From NCBI RefSeq assembly GCF_000472525.1, contig NZ_AWZT01000020.1, positions 53,715-117,714 on the forward strand: 64,000 nucleotides of DNA, given 5' to 3'. Source of the DNA: Paraburkholderia dilworthii. GTDB taxonomy: Bacteria; Pseudomonadota; Gammaproteobacteria; Burkholderiales; Burkholderiaceae. Every line of letters begins with the position of its first letter. The first letter of the stretch is position 1. This document shows, one piece after another, positions 51,483 to 60,386 of this stretch. The notes under the pieces are model-generated. The model saw only the letters and a program-made list of their open reading frames with translations. It was not told the origin of the DNA and did not search any database. A program made the translations under genes and the position numbers.

Positions 51483-51938
51483 TCAAGGTTGCCACTGAGT
51501 GAGCAGGCGATGCAATGATTCGCGGTCTTCTTCCGTATGCAGGCGCTCGCGTGCCTCGCGATCGGACAAAAGCTGCGCGATTTCCGAAAGGATTTCGAGG
51601 TGCTGCTGCGTGGCCTGTTCGGGCACGAGCAGAAAGATCAGCAGCGAGACGGGCTGACCGTCGGGCGATTCGAAGGGAATGGGTTCGGCCACGCGGACGA
51701 ACGCGGCGAGCGGCTGCTTGAGTCCTTTGATGCGGCCGTGCGGAATCGCGACGCCTTCGCCGAGCCCCGTCGATCCGAGGCGCTCGCGCGCAAACAGATT
51801 GTCTGTGACCGTGCTACGGGCGATGCCGTTCTGGTTCTCGAAGATGAGGCCCGCTTGCTCGAACACGCGCTTTTTGCTGGTGACCGATAGTCCGACGACG
51901 ACGTTCTCGAGGGGAAGAAATTTGGCTAAACGATTCAT
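51483..51938 (-). CDS. ptsN: Nitrogen-PTS EIIA protein
   Basis: 151 residues from ATG 51938 (MNRLAKFLPLENVVVGL); the longer frame to 52013 has no homology. A single fructose/mannitol-type EIIA domain. The phospho-histidine is in GVAIPHGRIKGLKQP, with FARERLGSTGLGEG upstream and LLIFLLVPEQATQQHLEIL after. It receives phosphate from NPr/EI-Ntr but transports nothing; it regulates potassium uptake and sigma-54-linked functions. Sits between hpf and hprK on the minus strand. Confidence 0.96.
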   Translation of the reverse strand: MNRLAKFLPLENVVVGLSVTSKKRVFEQAGLIFENQNGIARSTVTDNLFARERLGSTGLGEGVAIPHGRIKGLKQPLAAFVRVAEPIPFESPDGQPVSLLIFLLVPEQATQQHLEILSEIAQLLSDREARERLHTEEDRESLHRLLTQWQP

Positions 51939-52291
51939 GTTGACAGGCGAAAACGTGGCCTGGGTTCTCCTCGCTGGGGCATTTGATTGGCGTTCCATTC
52001 GTTTGATGCTCACGGCGGCGTACGTTGGAGTCCGAAAGCACAGGACTCCGGCAGACCGCCTGCATGCGAGCTAGACCCCGATGGTAACCGGAACATTATA
52101 GAACAGGGTGACGGCGTATGGTGCGGCGCGCCATCAATGCGCAATAGGTTCTTTCTTCGAGATCGTTCATGCCGCCCCAAGTCTTGCGAACCGGCAGGCG
52201 GGAATGGGAAAGCAACCGGAATCCCAATGAAAAACCGCCCGATTGCGGGCGGTTCAGGGTAAGCGATATGAAGGAAGCCTTCTAATTTCGC
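51939..52291. other. Intergenic region between hpf and ptsN
   Basis: 353 bases. It holds the hpf terminator near 52229-52256 and, closer to ptsN, a 7-base inverted repeat GGAGTCC (52027-52033) / GGACTCC (52043-52049) with a 9-base loop and no T-run, probably in the ptsN leader. No gene is supported and no clear promoter hexamers are seen. Confidence 0.65.
52229..52256 (-). terminator. Rho-independent terminator of hpf
   Basis: Minus strand: AACCGCCCG-caat-CGGGCGGTT followed by TTTCATT. It lies about 36 bases after the hpf stop. Confidence 0.85.
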
Positions 52292-52648
52292 TTATTGCGG
52301 CGGCACGTCGAGTTGTGGCGCCGGTTGATACTTGATCGCTTCATGCTGATGGCCTTGCAGGCGATCCTTGTGGCGTATCACTTGCCGGTCGAGCTTGTCG
52401 ATCATTAGATCGATCGCAGCGTAGAGGTCGCTGTCGCAACTCTCGACAAAAATGTCCTTGCCCTTCAGATGCAGGTTGATTTCAACCTTTTGCCGCTTTT
52501 CCTTTTCCTTGTGGTTGTCGACCGAGAGGACCACACTGCCGTCGATGACCTGATCGAAATGTCTTAGCACCCTATCCAGTTTGGTGATCACGTATTCGCG
52601 CAACGCAGGCGTTACTTCGAGGTGGTGTCCACTGATCTGCAGATTCAT
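52292..52648 (-). CDS. hpf: Hibernation-promoting factor, short form
   Basis: 118 residues from ATG 52648 (MNLQISGHHLEVTPALREYV), the ordinary N-terminal domain length with a short tail; the long-HPF dimerisation domain is absent. Features: the basic RNA-binding face and VEINLHLKGKDIFVESCDSDLYAAIDLMIDKLDRQV (cited as AAIDLMIDKLDRQ). It binds between ribosomal subunits and silences ribosomes in stationary phase. It follows rpoN, an order conserved in proteobacteria. The C-terminal PAPQLDVPPQ is a short disordered end. Confidence 0.95.
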   Translation of the reverse strand: MNLQISGHHLEVTPALREYVITKLDRVLRHFDQVIDGSVVLSVDNHKEKEKRQKVEINLHLKGKDIFVESCDSDLYAAIDLMIDKLDRQVIRHKDRLQGHQHEAIKYQPAPQLDVPPQ

Positions 52649-52819
52649 AGTGCTTCTCCAAGCTAATGGCCGCTTGTTCCGCACGATGACGAAGGTCCGG
52701 TCGATCTGTCGGCTTGCCTGAGTCGCCCCCCGGTGACTGACTTCTGGCAGGTCGCATCGGCCGGCCTGTCCGCCAACTTGCGGAGCGGCCGGTAAATGCC
52801 CGCCACGGAAGGCGACGGG

Positions 52820-54337
52820 CTACAGAGACTTGCGCAGGTTGACTGCCGGAATTCGGAGTGCTTCGCGATATTTCGCCACGGTGCGCCGTGCGACCACGAA
52901 GCCCTGTTCCGCCAGCAGTTCGGCTATGCGGCTGTCTGAGAGAGGCGTTTTTGCGTTTTCCGCTCCTATCAGTTGCTTGATGAGCGCGCGAATGGCCGTG
53001 GAAGAGGCCGCGCCGCCCGTGTCTGTCGAAACATGCGAGCCGAAGAAGTATTTGAACTCAAGCGTCCCGAATGGGGTGAGCATGTACTTACCGGTTGTCA
53101 CACGCGAGACAGTCGACTCGTGTAGGCCCAGCGTATCAGCAATTTCCCGCAAAACCAAGGGCCGCATAGCAATTTCGCCGTGCACAAAAAAGCTCTTTTG
53201 ACGCTCGACAATGGCTTGCGCGACCCGCAGGATTGTTTCGAAACGTTGCTGGATATTCTTGATCAGCCAGCGCGCTTCCTGTAGTTGCTGGCGCAAGGAA
53301 CCGCTGCCGGGGTCGCCCCGGTTGTTGCGCAGAATATTGGCGTACAGGTGGTTGATGCGCAGCTTCGGCACCACGTCTGGATTGAGCTCGGCCTGCCAGC
53401 CCTGGGCGGTTTTACGCACCATAATGTCCGGCACCACATAGTCCGCTTCAGCTTTGCCGTACGCCGCGCCGGGGAACGGTTCGAGCGAGCGGATCAGCAT
53501 GTGCGCGTCGCGCAGGTCGTCGTCGTTGACTTTCAAATGCTTGCGCAGACGCGTGAAATCGCGTGCGGCTAGCAGTTCCAGATAATGGGCAACGATTTCG
53601 AGCGCTAGCGTTCGCGTGGGCGAAGGCGGCAGCCGCAACAATTGCAGCTTCAGACACTCCGACGCGGAGCGCGCGCCCACGCCGGCCGGATCGAAGCTAT
53701 GCAGCAGCGCAAGCGCCGCGCTCAGTTCGTCGACGTCGACTTCGAGTTCTTCGGGCAGGTCCGCGAGTACTTCGTCGAGCGTGGCGGCCAGGTAGCCGTC
53801 GTCGTCGAGCGACTCGATAAGGAACGTGATGAGTGCCCGGTCGCGCTGACCGGCCTGCGTGACGCGCAGTTGCGCCATCAGGTGATCGCGCAGCGATGTG
53901 CTCGATTCGTGAATTTGCAGCGGCGGCAGGTCGTCGTCGTCGGAGGCGTTGCCGGAGCGGCCGTAGTCGTCGAGATTCCATTGCGACGCGTCGCCGTTGC
54001 TGTCGCCCGAGAGGCCGTTGTACTCGTCCACGCCTTGCGGCTCGCCGTTTTCCGAGCGCTCGCTGCTGCTCGAAGACGATGACGACCCGTTGCCGCCCAT
54101 CTGGTCGGGCGGCGCCGAGGAACCGGGCGTCTGCGCGATCAGAGAACCGTCGGAGGCCACGCGGAGGGGGCTCGCGATCCAGTCGTCCTCGTTTTCGAGG
54201 AGCGGATTTTGCGAGATCGCCGTTGCCACTTCCTGCTGCAGTTCGAGCGTGGACAGCTGAAGCAGCCGGATGGACTGCTGCAGTTGCGGGGTCAACGCAA
54301 GATGCTGCGATAGGCGGAGTTGGAGGCTGGCTTTCAT
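52820..54337 (-). CDS. rpoN: RNA polymerase sigma-54 factor
   Basis: 505 residues from ATG 54337 (MKASLQLRLSQHLALTPQL). Region I is Gln/Leu-rich (LQQSIRLLQLSTLELQQEV) and contacts enhancer-binding activators. Region II is acidic and Ser/Gly-rich with a run of eight serines (about residues 90-100). Region III ends with the helix-turn-helix and the RpoN box ARRTVAKYREAL near the C-terminus, which reads the -24 element. It serves nitrogen and other sigma-54 promoters. Flanked by lptB upstream and hpf downstream. Confidence 0.97.
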   Translation of the reverse strand: MKASLQLRLSQHLALTPQLQQSIRLLQLSTLELQQEVATAISQNPLLENEDDWIASPLRVASDGSLIAQTPGSSAPPDQMGGNGSSSSSSSSERSENGEPQGVDEYNGLSGDSNGDASQWNLDDYGRSGNASDDDDLPPLQIHESSTSLRDHLMAQLRVTQAGQRDRALITFLIESLDDDGYLAATLDEVLADLPEELEVDVDELSAALALLHSFDPAGVGARSASECLKLQLLRLPPSPTRTLALEIVAHYLELLAARDFTRLRKHLKVNDDDLRDAHMLIRSLEPFPGAAYGKAEADYVVPDIMVRKTAQGWQAELNPDVVPKLRINHLYANILRNNRGDPGSGSLRQQLQEARWLIKNIQQRFETILRVAQAIVERQKSFFVHGEIAMRPLVLREIADTLGLHESTVSRVTTGKYMLTPFGTLEFKYFFGSHVSTDTGGAASSTAIRALIKQLIGAENAKTPLSDSRIAELLAEQGFVVARRTVAKYREALRIPAVNLRKSL

Positions 54338-54516
54338 GGCAAGTTCAGATTCATTGTAGAGAGTTTGCCACGACCGCGATACCTTGCGAATTCGCAATTA
54401 CGCCTGCGCCCGTCCCGGCGACGCCGGGCGCGAGCCGCCCGCGTCAGGAATGCGCCCGGGCGCTTGCCGCGAAAGAACCGGCAGACGCACGCGGCGCCGC
54501 CGATTCCCGCGTGAGC

Positions 54517-55302
54517 TTACATGCGGAAATGCTCGCCCAGATAGACGCGCCGCACGCTTTCGTTTTCGATGATTTCGCTTGGCGCGCCGGCGGCCAGTAC
54601 GCTGCCGTCGCTGATGATGTAGGCGTGATCGCAGATACCGAGCGTTTCACGCACGTTGTGATCGGTGATTAGCACACCAATATTGCGCTGCTTCAAAAAT
54701 TTAACGATCTTCTGGATTTCGAGCACGGCGATCGGATCGACGCCGGCGAACGGTTCGTCCAGCAGAATGAAGCTCGGATTGGTGGCCAGCGCGCGCGCGA
54801 TTTCCACTCGGCGGCGCTCGCCGCCCGACAACGACAACGCCGGATTTTCGCGCAAATGCGAAATCTGCAACTCGTCGAGCAAGGCTTCCACGCGGCTCGT
54901 GATGGCGTCTTTGGTGAGACGCTTGCCGTTGTCTTCGTGCTGCAATTCCAGCACGGCGCGAATATTTTGCTCGACGGAAAGCTTGCGGAACACCGAAGCT
55001 TCCTGCGGTAGATAAGATAAACCGAGGGAAGCGCGCTTGTGGATCGGCAGCAGGCTGATGGACTTGCCGTCCAGATCGATCTCGCCGGCGTCGAGCGGCA
55101 CGAGGCCGACGATCATATAGAACGACGTGGTCTTGCCCGCGCCGTTTGGGCCAAGCAGGCCGACCACTTCGCCGCTTTTCACATCGAGCGAAACGTCTTT
55201 GACGACCGTGCGCGAACCATAACGCTTCTTCAGATTGCGTACGACGAGCGAACTGCTCGTGCCCGCCGGCTTGCGATTTGGGAGGGACGCGGAAGTGCTC
55301 AC
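54517..55302 (-). CDS. lptB: Lipopolysaccharide export ATP-binding protein LptB
   Basis: 261 residues from GTG 55302, overlapping the lptA stop as GTGA. An ABC ATPase: Walker A GPNGAGKTTSFYMIVGL, Q-loop YLPQEASVFRKLSVEQNI, signature LSGGERRRVEIARAL, Walker B FILLDEPFAGVDPIAV. Works at the inner membrane with LptF/LptG to drive LPS extraction. Its N-terminus has about 18 extra residues rich in Ser/Thr compared with the 241-residue E. coli protein. Part of the kdsD-kdsC-lptC-lptA-lptB unit. Confidence 0.97.
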   Translation of the reverse strand: MSTSASLPNRKPAGTSSSLVVRNLKKRYGSRTVVKDVSLDVKSGEVVGLLGPNGAGKTTSFYMIVGLVPLDAGEIDLDGKSISLLPIHKRASLGLSYLPQEASVFRKLSVEQNIRAVLELQHEDNGKRLTKDAITSRVEALLDELQISHLRENPALSLSGGERRRVEIARALATNPSFILLDEPFAGVDPIAVLEIQKIVKFLKQRNIGVLITDHNVRETLGICDHAYIISDGSVLAAGAPSEIIENESVRRVYLGEHFRM

Positions 55303-55970
55303 TGATTCGGCGCTCCCTGAATCGTGGTGGACGGCGCAAGCGTCGCCGACGCGCCGTTCAGCGGCGCCGCGCCGCCATTGCGCGGCGACAGCATCGCGCG
55401 CACGCGGCCGGTCGGATTGCCCGGGCCGGCGACATCCTTGCCTGCCTTCGCCGTGTAAAAGTCCTTCTGGCCGTCATAGGTGATGACGCTGCCGTGCACC
55501 TGATCCATCACAGTCGAGAGCCCTTGCAGGCGCTTGACGGTCGCATTCGTGGTGAGCGTGGTGAGATCCTGCTTGCCGTCGTAGTCGATGCGAATGGCCG
55601 TGCCTTCGATATATTCGTCGAGGCCTTCGCGCTTCTGGCGGAAATAGGACAGGTTGCCGCCACTCGACGTGCCGGTTGCATATTGATAGCCCTGCGGGTC
55701 TTGCGTCACTTCCACACGGTCGGCCTTGATCACGATCGTGCCTTTGGTCGCGACCACATGGCCGGTGAAAATGTTGACTTGCTTGAGGTCGTCGTAAGTC
55801 ATGTTGTCCGCTTCGATGTTGAGCGGCTTGTCCTTGTCGGCGCGGTCGGCGTGCGCGAGCGGCGCGAAGCCGGCGAGCGGCAACGCGACGATGAGCGCAG
55901 CGAGTCCGGCGCGGCACGCGGACAGGGTGCGCGAGCGGCCGGTATCAAAACGGGGGAACGATTCGTTCAT
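55299..55970 (-). CDS. lptA: Lipopolysaccharide transport periplasmic protein LptA
   Basis: 223 residues. A signal peptide ends near FAPLAHADRADKDK. The OstA/LptA beta-jellyroll follows: PLNIEADNMTYDDLKQVNIFTGHVVATKGTIVIKADRVEV (cited as INIEADNMTYDD-like and FTGHVVATKGTI). The Pro/Ala-rich C-terminal part (SPRNGGAAPLNGASATLAP) is extended relative to E. coli. LptA oligomerises into the bridge that carries LPS across the periplasm. It overlaps lptB by four bases and lies 21 bases after lptC. Confidence 0.95.
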   Translation of the reverse strand: MNESFPRFDTGRSRTLSACRAGLAALIVALPLAGFAPLAHADRADKDKPLNIEADNMTYDDLKQVNIFTGHVVATKGTIVIKADRVEVTQDPQGYQYATGTSSGGNLSYFRQKREGLDEYIEGTAIRIDYDGKQDLTTLTTNATVKRLQGLSTVMDQVHGSVITYDGQKDFYTAKAGKDVAGPGNPTGRVRAMLSPRNGGAAPLNGASATLAPSTTIQGAPNQ

Positions 55971-55991
55971 GCAGTCACGCCTGGAATGGAT

Positions 55992-56603
55992 TTACCCGGG
56001 TTGCTTGGGCGAGCTGCCGCCGGCGTCGGACGCGGCGATCGCGCCTTTCACATTGCCGAAGAGCTGCATCACCCGGGTGACGTTGTTGTAGTTCATGCCG
56101 CTGGCAGTCATTACAGACATGCCGCGCTGAAGTTTAACCGGCTTTTCAGTCTCGATCACATCGTCGTTCACGAGCACGCGGAAATGCTCGGAATCGGCTT
56201 GCATCATCGGGTCGCCGTAGCCCGGCGCGCGCAGAATGCGCGCATTGCCGTACAAATCGACGATGGACGCGTCGCCGTTGACCTTGCCGGTGTCGCCCGT
56301 CGCGGTGACGACCGGCTTGCCGGGCTGGAACGCGCGCATTGCGGGTTTCACGAGATCGCTGAGTTCGTCGTCTTCGTAATGAATCAGCGACTGCGCGGTC
56401 AGGCGATATTGCGTTGAGCCCGACTGATCGAGTTCCGAAACGGAGAAGTTGTCCGCGAAGTAGTCCGGCGTGTGCTCCTTCGGACGCACAGCGCCTTCGT
56501 TTTGCCGCGGCAGCGTGGCTTGCAGAAGCCACCACGTGATGCCCGCCAGAGCGGCCATCGCGACGAGCGGAATCAGCGAGGTCAGGCGAAACTGGTTATT
56601 CAT
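55992..56603 (-). CDS. lptC: Lipopolysaccharide export protein LptC
   Basis: 203 residues, one N-terminal membrane anchor (about 7-27, LIPLVAMAALAGITWWLL) and a periplasmic jellyroll. HTPDYFADNFSVSELDQSG and QTQYRLTAQSLIHYEDDE-like stretch (seen as TQYRLTAQSLIHYEDD) are the LptC marks. It links the LptBFG complex to LptA. Overlaps kdsC by four bases (ATGA) on the upstream side. Confidence 0.93.
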   Translation of the reverse strand: MNNQFRLTSLIPLVAMAALAGITWWLLQATLPRQNEGAVRPKEHTPDYFADNFSVSELDQSGSTQYRLTAQSLIHYEDDELSDLVKPAMRAFQPGKPVVTATGDTGKVNGDASIVDLYGNARILRAPGYGDPMMQADSEHFRVLVNDDVIETEKPVKLQRGMSVMTASGMNYNNVTRVMQLFGNVKGAIAASDAGGSSPKQPG

Positions 56604-57160
56604 CCGACGAGGCCCCGCTGTTCGCCGCTACAGGCGGCCGCGAGCAGCGCCTCGTATTTGTGTTGCGCGCGCAGCAGCGTGTCGCAGACTTCGCGGGCCG
56701 CGCCGTGGCCGCCGCGCGCCTCGCTGACCCAGTGCGCACGCGCGATCACTTCAGGATGTGAATTGGCCGGCGCCGCCGCGAAGCCGACCTTCAGCATGAC
56801 GCCGAGATCGACCCAATCGTCACCCATATAGCCGCATTGTTCCGCGCTCATGCCGGTTGCTTCGAGCAAGTCGGCGAACGCCTGCGGCTTGTTGTCGATG
56901 CCCTGATACACGTGCGTGATATGCATTTCTTTCGCGCGCGCCGCGACGATGCCCGACTTGCGCCCGGTGATGATCGCCGTTTCAATGCCGGCCTGGCGCA
57001 ACAGCTTCATGCCGTGGCCGTCCATTGAATTGAAGCCCTTCATCGTGTCGCCTTCCGCCGTGAAGAGCAGGCGACCGTCGGTCAGCACGCCGTCGACGTC
57101 GAAAATCATCAGCTTCACGCGGCTCGCGCGTTCGGTAGCGGTAGGGGGCGCGACGGCCAT
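56600..57160 (-). CDS. kdsC: 3-deoxy-D-manno-octulosonate 8-phosphate phosphatase
   Basis: 186 residues, a HAD-superfamily hydrolase without a cap domain. KLMIFDVDGVLTDGRL has the nucleophile and acid/base aspartates. ETAIITGRKSGIVAARAKEMHI is motif II, and CGYMGDDWVDLGVM is motif IV. It removes phosphate from Kdo-8-phosphate to give Kdo for LPS. Overlaps kdsD by one base (TGATG) and lptC by four, so translation is coupled along the series. Confidence 0.96.
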   Translation of the reverse strand: MAVAPPTATERASRVKLMIFDVDGVLTDGRLLFTAEGDTMKGFNSMDGHGMKLLRQAGIETAIITGRKSGIVAARAKEMHITHVYQGIDNKPQAFADLLEATGMSAEQCGYMGDDWVDLGVMLKVGFAAAPANSHPEVIARAHWVSEARGGHGAAREVCDTLLRAQHKYEALLAAACSGEQRGLVG

Positions 57161-58143
57161 CAGATCACCTTCTTCGAAAACAGGTCGTGCATGTTGAGTG
57201 CGCCGATCAGCTTGCCCGCTTCGTCGACGACCAGCATCTGATTGATGCGATGGCGCTCCATCAGTTCCACGGCTTCGACGGCGAGATGATCCGGACCAAT
57301 GGTGCGCGGGTCGGCGGTCATGACAGACGCAATCGACAGCGCGCGAAAATCGCCGTCGCGCTCCAGCACGCGGCGCAAGTCGCCGTCGGTGAAAATGCCC
57401 TTCACACGGTCTTCGTTATCGACAATCGCAGTCATACCCATGCGCTTTGCCGTCAACTGGAAGAGCGCGTCGCGCACGGTCGCTTCAGGCGTGACCTTCG
57501 GCACCTGGTCGCCGGTGCGCATCACGTCGCTGACATAAGTGAGCAGGCGCCGGCCAAGCGCGCCGCCCGGATGCGAGCGCGCAAAATCGTCGCGGCCGAA
57601 GCCACGCGCGTCGAGCACTGCGACCGCGAGTGCGTCGCCGAGCGCGAGCGCGGCGGTGGTGCTCGCGGTGGGCGCAAGATTCATCGGGCAGGCTTCTTTC
57701 GCAACGGCGGAATTCAGATGCACGTCGGCCAGTTTCGCGAGGCTCGACGCCGGGCGTCCCGTCATCGCAATCAGCTTTGCACCGATCCGCTTGATGAGCG
57801 GCAGGATCGCGACGAGTTCTTCGGTTTCACCGGAATTGGACAGCGCGAGAAAAACGTCGTCGGCGGTGACCATGCCGAGATCGCCGTGGCTGGCTTCCGC
57901 GGGATGCACGAAGAACGCCGGTGTGCCGGTGCTGGCGAGCGTGGCTGCGAGCTTGCGGGCCACATGCCCCGATTTGCCGATGCCGGAGACAACCACGCGC
58001 CCACGGCACCCCAGGATGAAGTCAACCGCCCCGACGAAAGCGTCGTCGAGTTGATCGCGAAGCGCGCGCACGGCGTCCGCTTCGATGTCGAGCACGTCGC
58101 GAGCGAGCGCGAGTGCCCGGTCGCCATTGATTTTCGCTATCAT
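57160..58143 (-). CDS. kdsD: D-arabinose-5-phosphate isomerase
   Basis: 327 residues from ATG 58143 (MIAKINGDRALALARDVL), matching the family's length; the longer frame to 58209 has no homology. An N-terminal SIS domain (VVVSGIGKSGHVARKLAATLASTGTPAFFVHPAEASHGDLG, cited as GIGKSGHVARKLAATL and SHGDLG) is followed by two CBS domains (about 205-327). It converts ribulose 5-phosphate to arabinose 5-phosphate, the first Kdo step. First gene of the Kdo/Lpt unit; divergent from the Kef-type antiporter. Confidence 0.96.
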   Translation of the reverse strand: MIAKINGDRALALARDVLDIEADAVRALRDQLDDAFVGAVDFILGCRGRVVVSGIGKSGHVARKLAATLASTGTPAFFVHPAEASHGDLGMVTADDVFLALSNSGETEELVAILPLIKRIGAKLIAMTGRPASSLAKLADVHLNSAVAKEACPMNLAPTASTTAALALGDALAVAVLDARGFGRDDFARSHPGGALGRRLLTYVSDVMRTGDQVPKVTPEATVRDALFQLTAKRMGMTAIVDNEDRVKGIFTDGDLRRVLERDGDFRALSIASVMTADPRTIGPDHLAVEAVELMERHRINQMLVVDEAGKLIGALNMHDLFSKKVI

Positions 58144-58304
58144 TCGCGAAGTATAGCAAAGGCGCTTGTTCGCCGCGCCGGGCCTGCTGTGCAAAGCCGC
58201 TGCCTTCATCGCCCCTTTTTAAGGCCCCTCAACCTTGTCGCACGGCGTGTTGCGTGCGCGGTTCCGCTGACGAACGAGGACGCTTTACCCATGCGTTTTT
58301 GCCG

Positions 58305-60308
58305 ATGATCTCCCCGCTGGAAATGACGCTGTTCCTGCTGCTGGCCTCGGTAGCGGGCGTGGTGATCTTTCGCTTTCTGAATCTTCCGCCGATGCTCGGT
58401 TATCTGAGCGTCGGCATCGTCGTCGGGCCGAATGCGTTGGGCCTCGTTCCCGATTCCGTGGGCGCGCAGAACCTCGCCGAATTCGGCGTCGTGTTTCTGA
58501 TGTTCTCCATCGGCCTCGAGTTTTCGCTCGCGAAGCTGCGCTCGATGCGCCGCCTCGTATTCGGCCTTGGTCTGTTGCAGGTGATCGGCACGATTGCAGT
58601 TGCGGTCACGCTCGGGTTCGTATTCGAGCGCTGGGTGCATATCAAATGGCAGGCGAGCGTGGCGCTCGGCGGCGCGCTGGCGATGTCGTCGACGGCAATC
58701 GTCAGCAAGATGCTCGCGGAGCGGCTCGAGATCGAGACCGAGCATGGCCGCAATATCTTCGGCGTGCTGCTGTTCCAGGATCTCGCGGTGGTGCCGCTGC
58801 TGATCATCATTTCGGCGCTCGGCGGCGATTCGAAAGACCTCGTCAACGCGCTCGGCATTGCGGCCATCAAGATCGTCGTCGCCTTGTCACTGCTGTTGAT
58901 CGTCGGACAGCGCTTCATGACACGCTGGTTCAACGTGGTCGCGCGGCGCCGTTCGCAGGAACTGTTCATTCTCAATCTGCTGCTCGTCACGCTCGGCTCG
59001 GCGTTCATCACGGACAAGTTCGGTTTGTCGCTCGCACTGGGCGCGTTCATCGCCGGCATGTTGATCGCGGAGACGCCGTATCGGCATCAGGTCGAAGAGG
59101 ATATCAAGCCGTTTCGCGACGTGCTGCTCGGACTCTTTTTCGTGACGACCGGCATGCTGCTGAATCCGCGCGTGATCTGGGAGCATCCGCTGATCGTGCT
59201 TGGCTTCCTGCTCGGCCCGATTCTGCTAAAGGCGGTGATGATCACGGGGCTCTCGCGTCTGTTCGGCGCGTCGCCGGGCGTCGCGATGCGCACGGGTATC
59301 GGTCTCGCGCAAGCGGGCGAGTTCGGGTTCGTGCTGCTGAATCTGATTCTCGACAAGCATCTTGTCGACGCCACTTTGCTCCAGGCGATTCTCGCGGCAA
59401 TGCTGCTGTCGATGCTCGCCGCGCCGTTCCTGATCCAGAACGCGGATCGTATCGTGCTGCGGCTTTCCTCGACTGAATGGATGATGCAGTCGTTGCAGAT
59501 GACGCGCATTGCAACGCAGAGCCTGAAGCAAAGCGGCCACGTGATCATCTGCGGCTACGGCCGCTCCGGCCAGAACCTCGCGCGGATGCTCGAACACGAA
59601 GGCTTGTCGTACGTCGCACTGGATCTCGACCCGGACCGCGTGCAGGCGGCCGCGACCGCGGGCGAGTCCGTCGTGTTCGGCGACGCGGGGCGGCGCGAGT
59701 CACTGCTCGCGGCCGGCATTCATCGCGCCGCGGCGATCGCGATCACGTATGCGAATACGCCGTCGGCATTGCGTGTGCTGCACAACATCCACGAGCTGGA
59801 ACCGACCTTGCCGGTGATCGTTCGTACCGTCGACGACGCCGATCTGGAAAAGCTGCTGGCCGCGGGCGCGACCGAGGTGATTCCGGAGATCGTCGAGGGC
59901 AGCCTGATGCTCGCTTCGCATACTCTGGTCGTGATGGGCATACCGATGCGCCGCGTGGTGCGCCGGGTCGAGGAAATGCGCGACGAGCGCTATGCGCTGC
60001 TGCGCGGCTATTTCCACGGCGCCGACGACATCGACGACGACGACGGCCACGAACAGGTGCGGCTACAATCGGTCCCGGTCGATCAGAACGCCGACGCGGT
60101 TGGCCGCACGCTGGCCGACCTGGGGCTGTACGAACTAGGTGTCGAAGTCACGGCGATTCGCCGGCACGGCATTCGCGGCGTCGAGCCGGATCCGTCCACC
60201 AAGCTGCGGGCGAGCGACATCGTAGTGTTGCGCGGCTTGCCCGAGCAGTTGGCGCAGGCCGAGGAGCGGCTCTCGAAACACCGCCGCGCGGGCGCCGCCG
60301 CAGCATAG
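58305..60308 (+). CDS. kefB: Kef-type monovalent cation:proton antiporter (CPA2 family)
   Basis: 667 residues from ATG 58305 (MISPLEMTLFLLL). About 12 membrane helices fill residues 1-385, with GALAMSSTAIVSKMLAER and LGAFIAGMLIAETPYRHQVEEDIKPFRDVLLGLFF typical of CPA2 (cited as AFIAGMLIAETPYRHQ). An RCK/TrkA-N domain follows at about 405-530 with GHVIICGYGRSGQNLARML, then an RCK-C domain near 575-655 (VGRTLADLGLYELGVEV). It likely exchanges K+ or Na+ for protons under nucleotide or glutathione control. Divergent from kdsD, as in several proteobacteria. Confidence 0.93.
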   Translation: MISPLEMTLFLLLASVAGVVIFRFLNLPPMLGYLSVGIVVGPNALGLVPDSVGAQNLAEFGVVFLMFSIGLEFSLAKLRSMRRLVFGLGLLQVIGTIAVAVTLGFVFERWVHIKWQASVALGGALAMSSTAIVSKMLAERLEIETEHGRNIFGVLLFQDLAVVPLLIIISALGGDSKDLVNALGIAAIKIVVALSLLLIVGQRFMTRWFNVVARRRSQELFILNLLLVTLGSAFITDKFGLSLALGAFIAGMLIAETPYRHQVEEDIKPFRDVLLGLFFVTTGMLLNPRVIWEHPLIVLGFLLGPILLKAVMITGLSRLFGASPGVAMRTGIGLAQAGEFGFVLLNLILDKHLVDATLLQAILAAMLLSMLAAPFLIQNADRIVLRLSSTEWMMQSLQMTRIATQSLKQSGHVIICGYGRSGQNLARMLEHEGLSYVALDLDPDRVQAAATAGESVVFGDAGRRESLLAAGIHRAAAIAITYANTPSALRVLHNIHELEPTLPVIVRTVDDADLEKLLAAGATEVIPEIVEGSLMLASHTLVVMGIPMRRVVRRVEEMRDERYALLRGYFHGADDIDDDDGHEQVRLQSVPVDQNADAVGRTLADLGLYELGVEVTAIRRHGIRGVEPDPSTKLRASDIVVLRGLPEQLAQAEERLSKHRRAGAAAA

Positions 60309-60386
60309 CAAGTTTGCGGCATGGTCCGTCCGGCCGCCGCTGATTCAGCTTTTCATTGGACCTCACGAGGTCCGTCCGGAGACATC

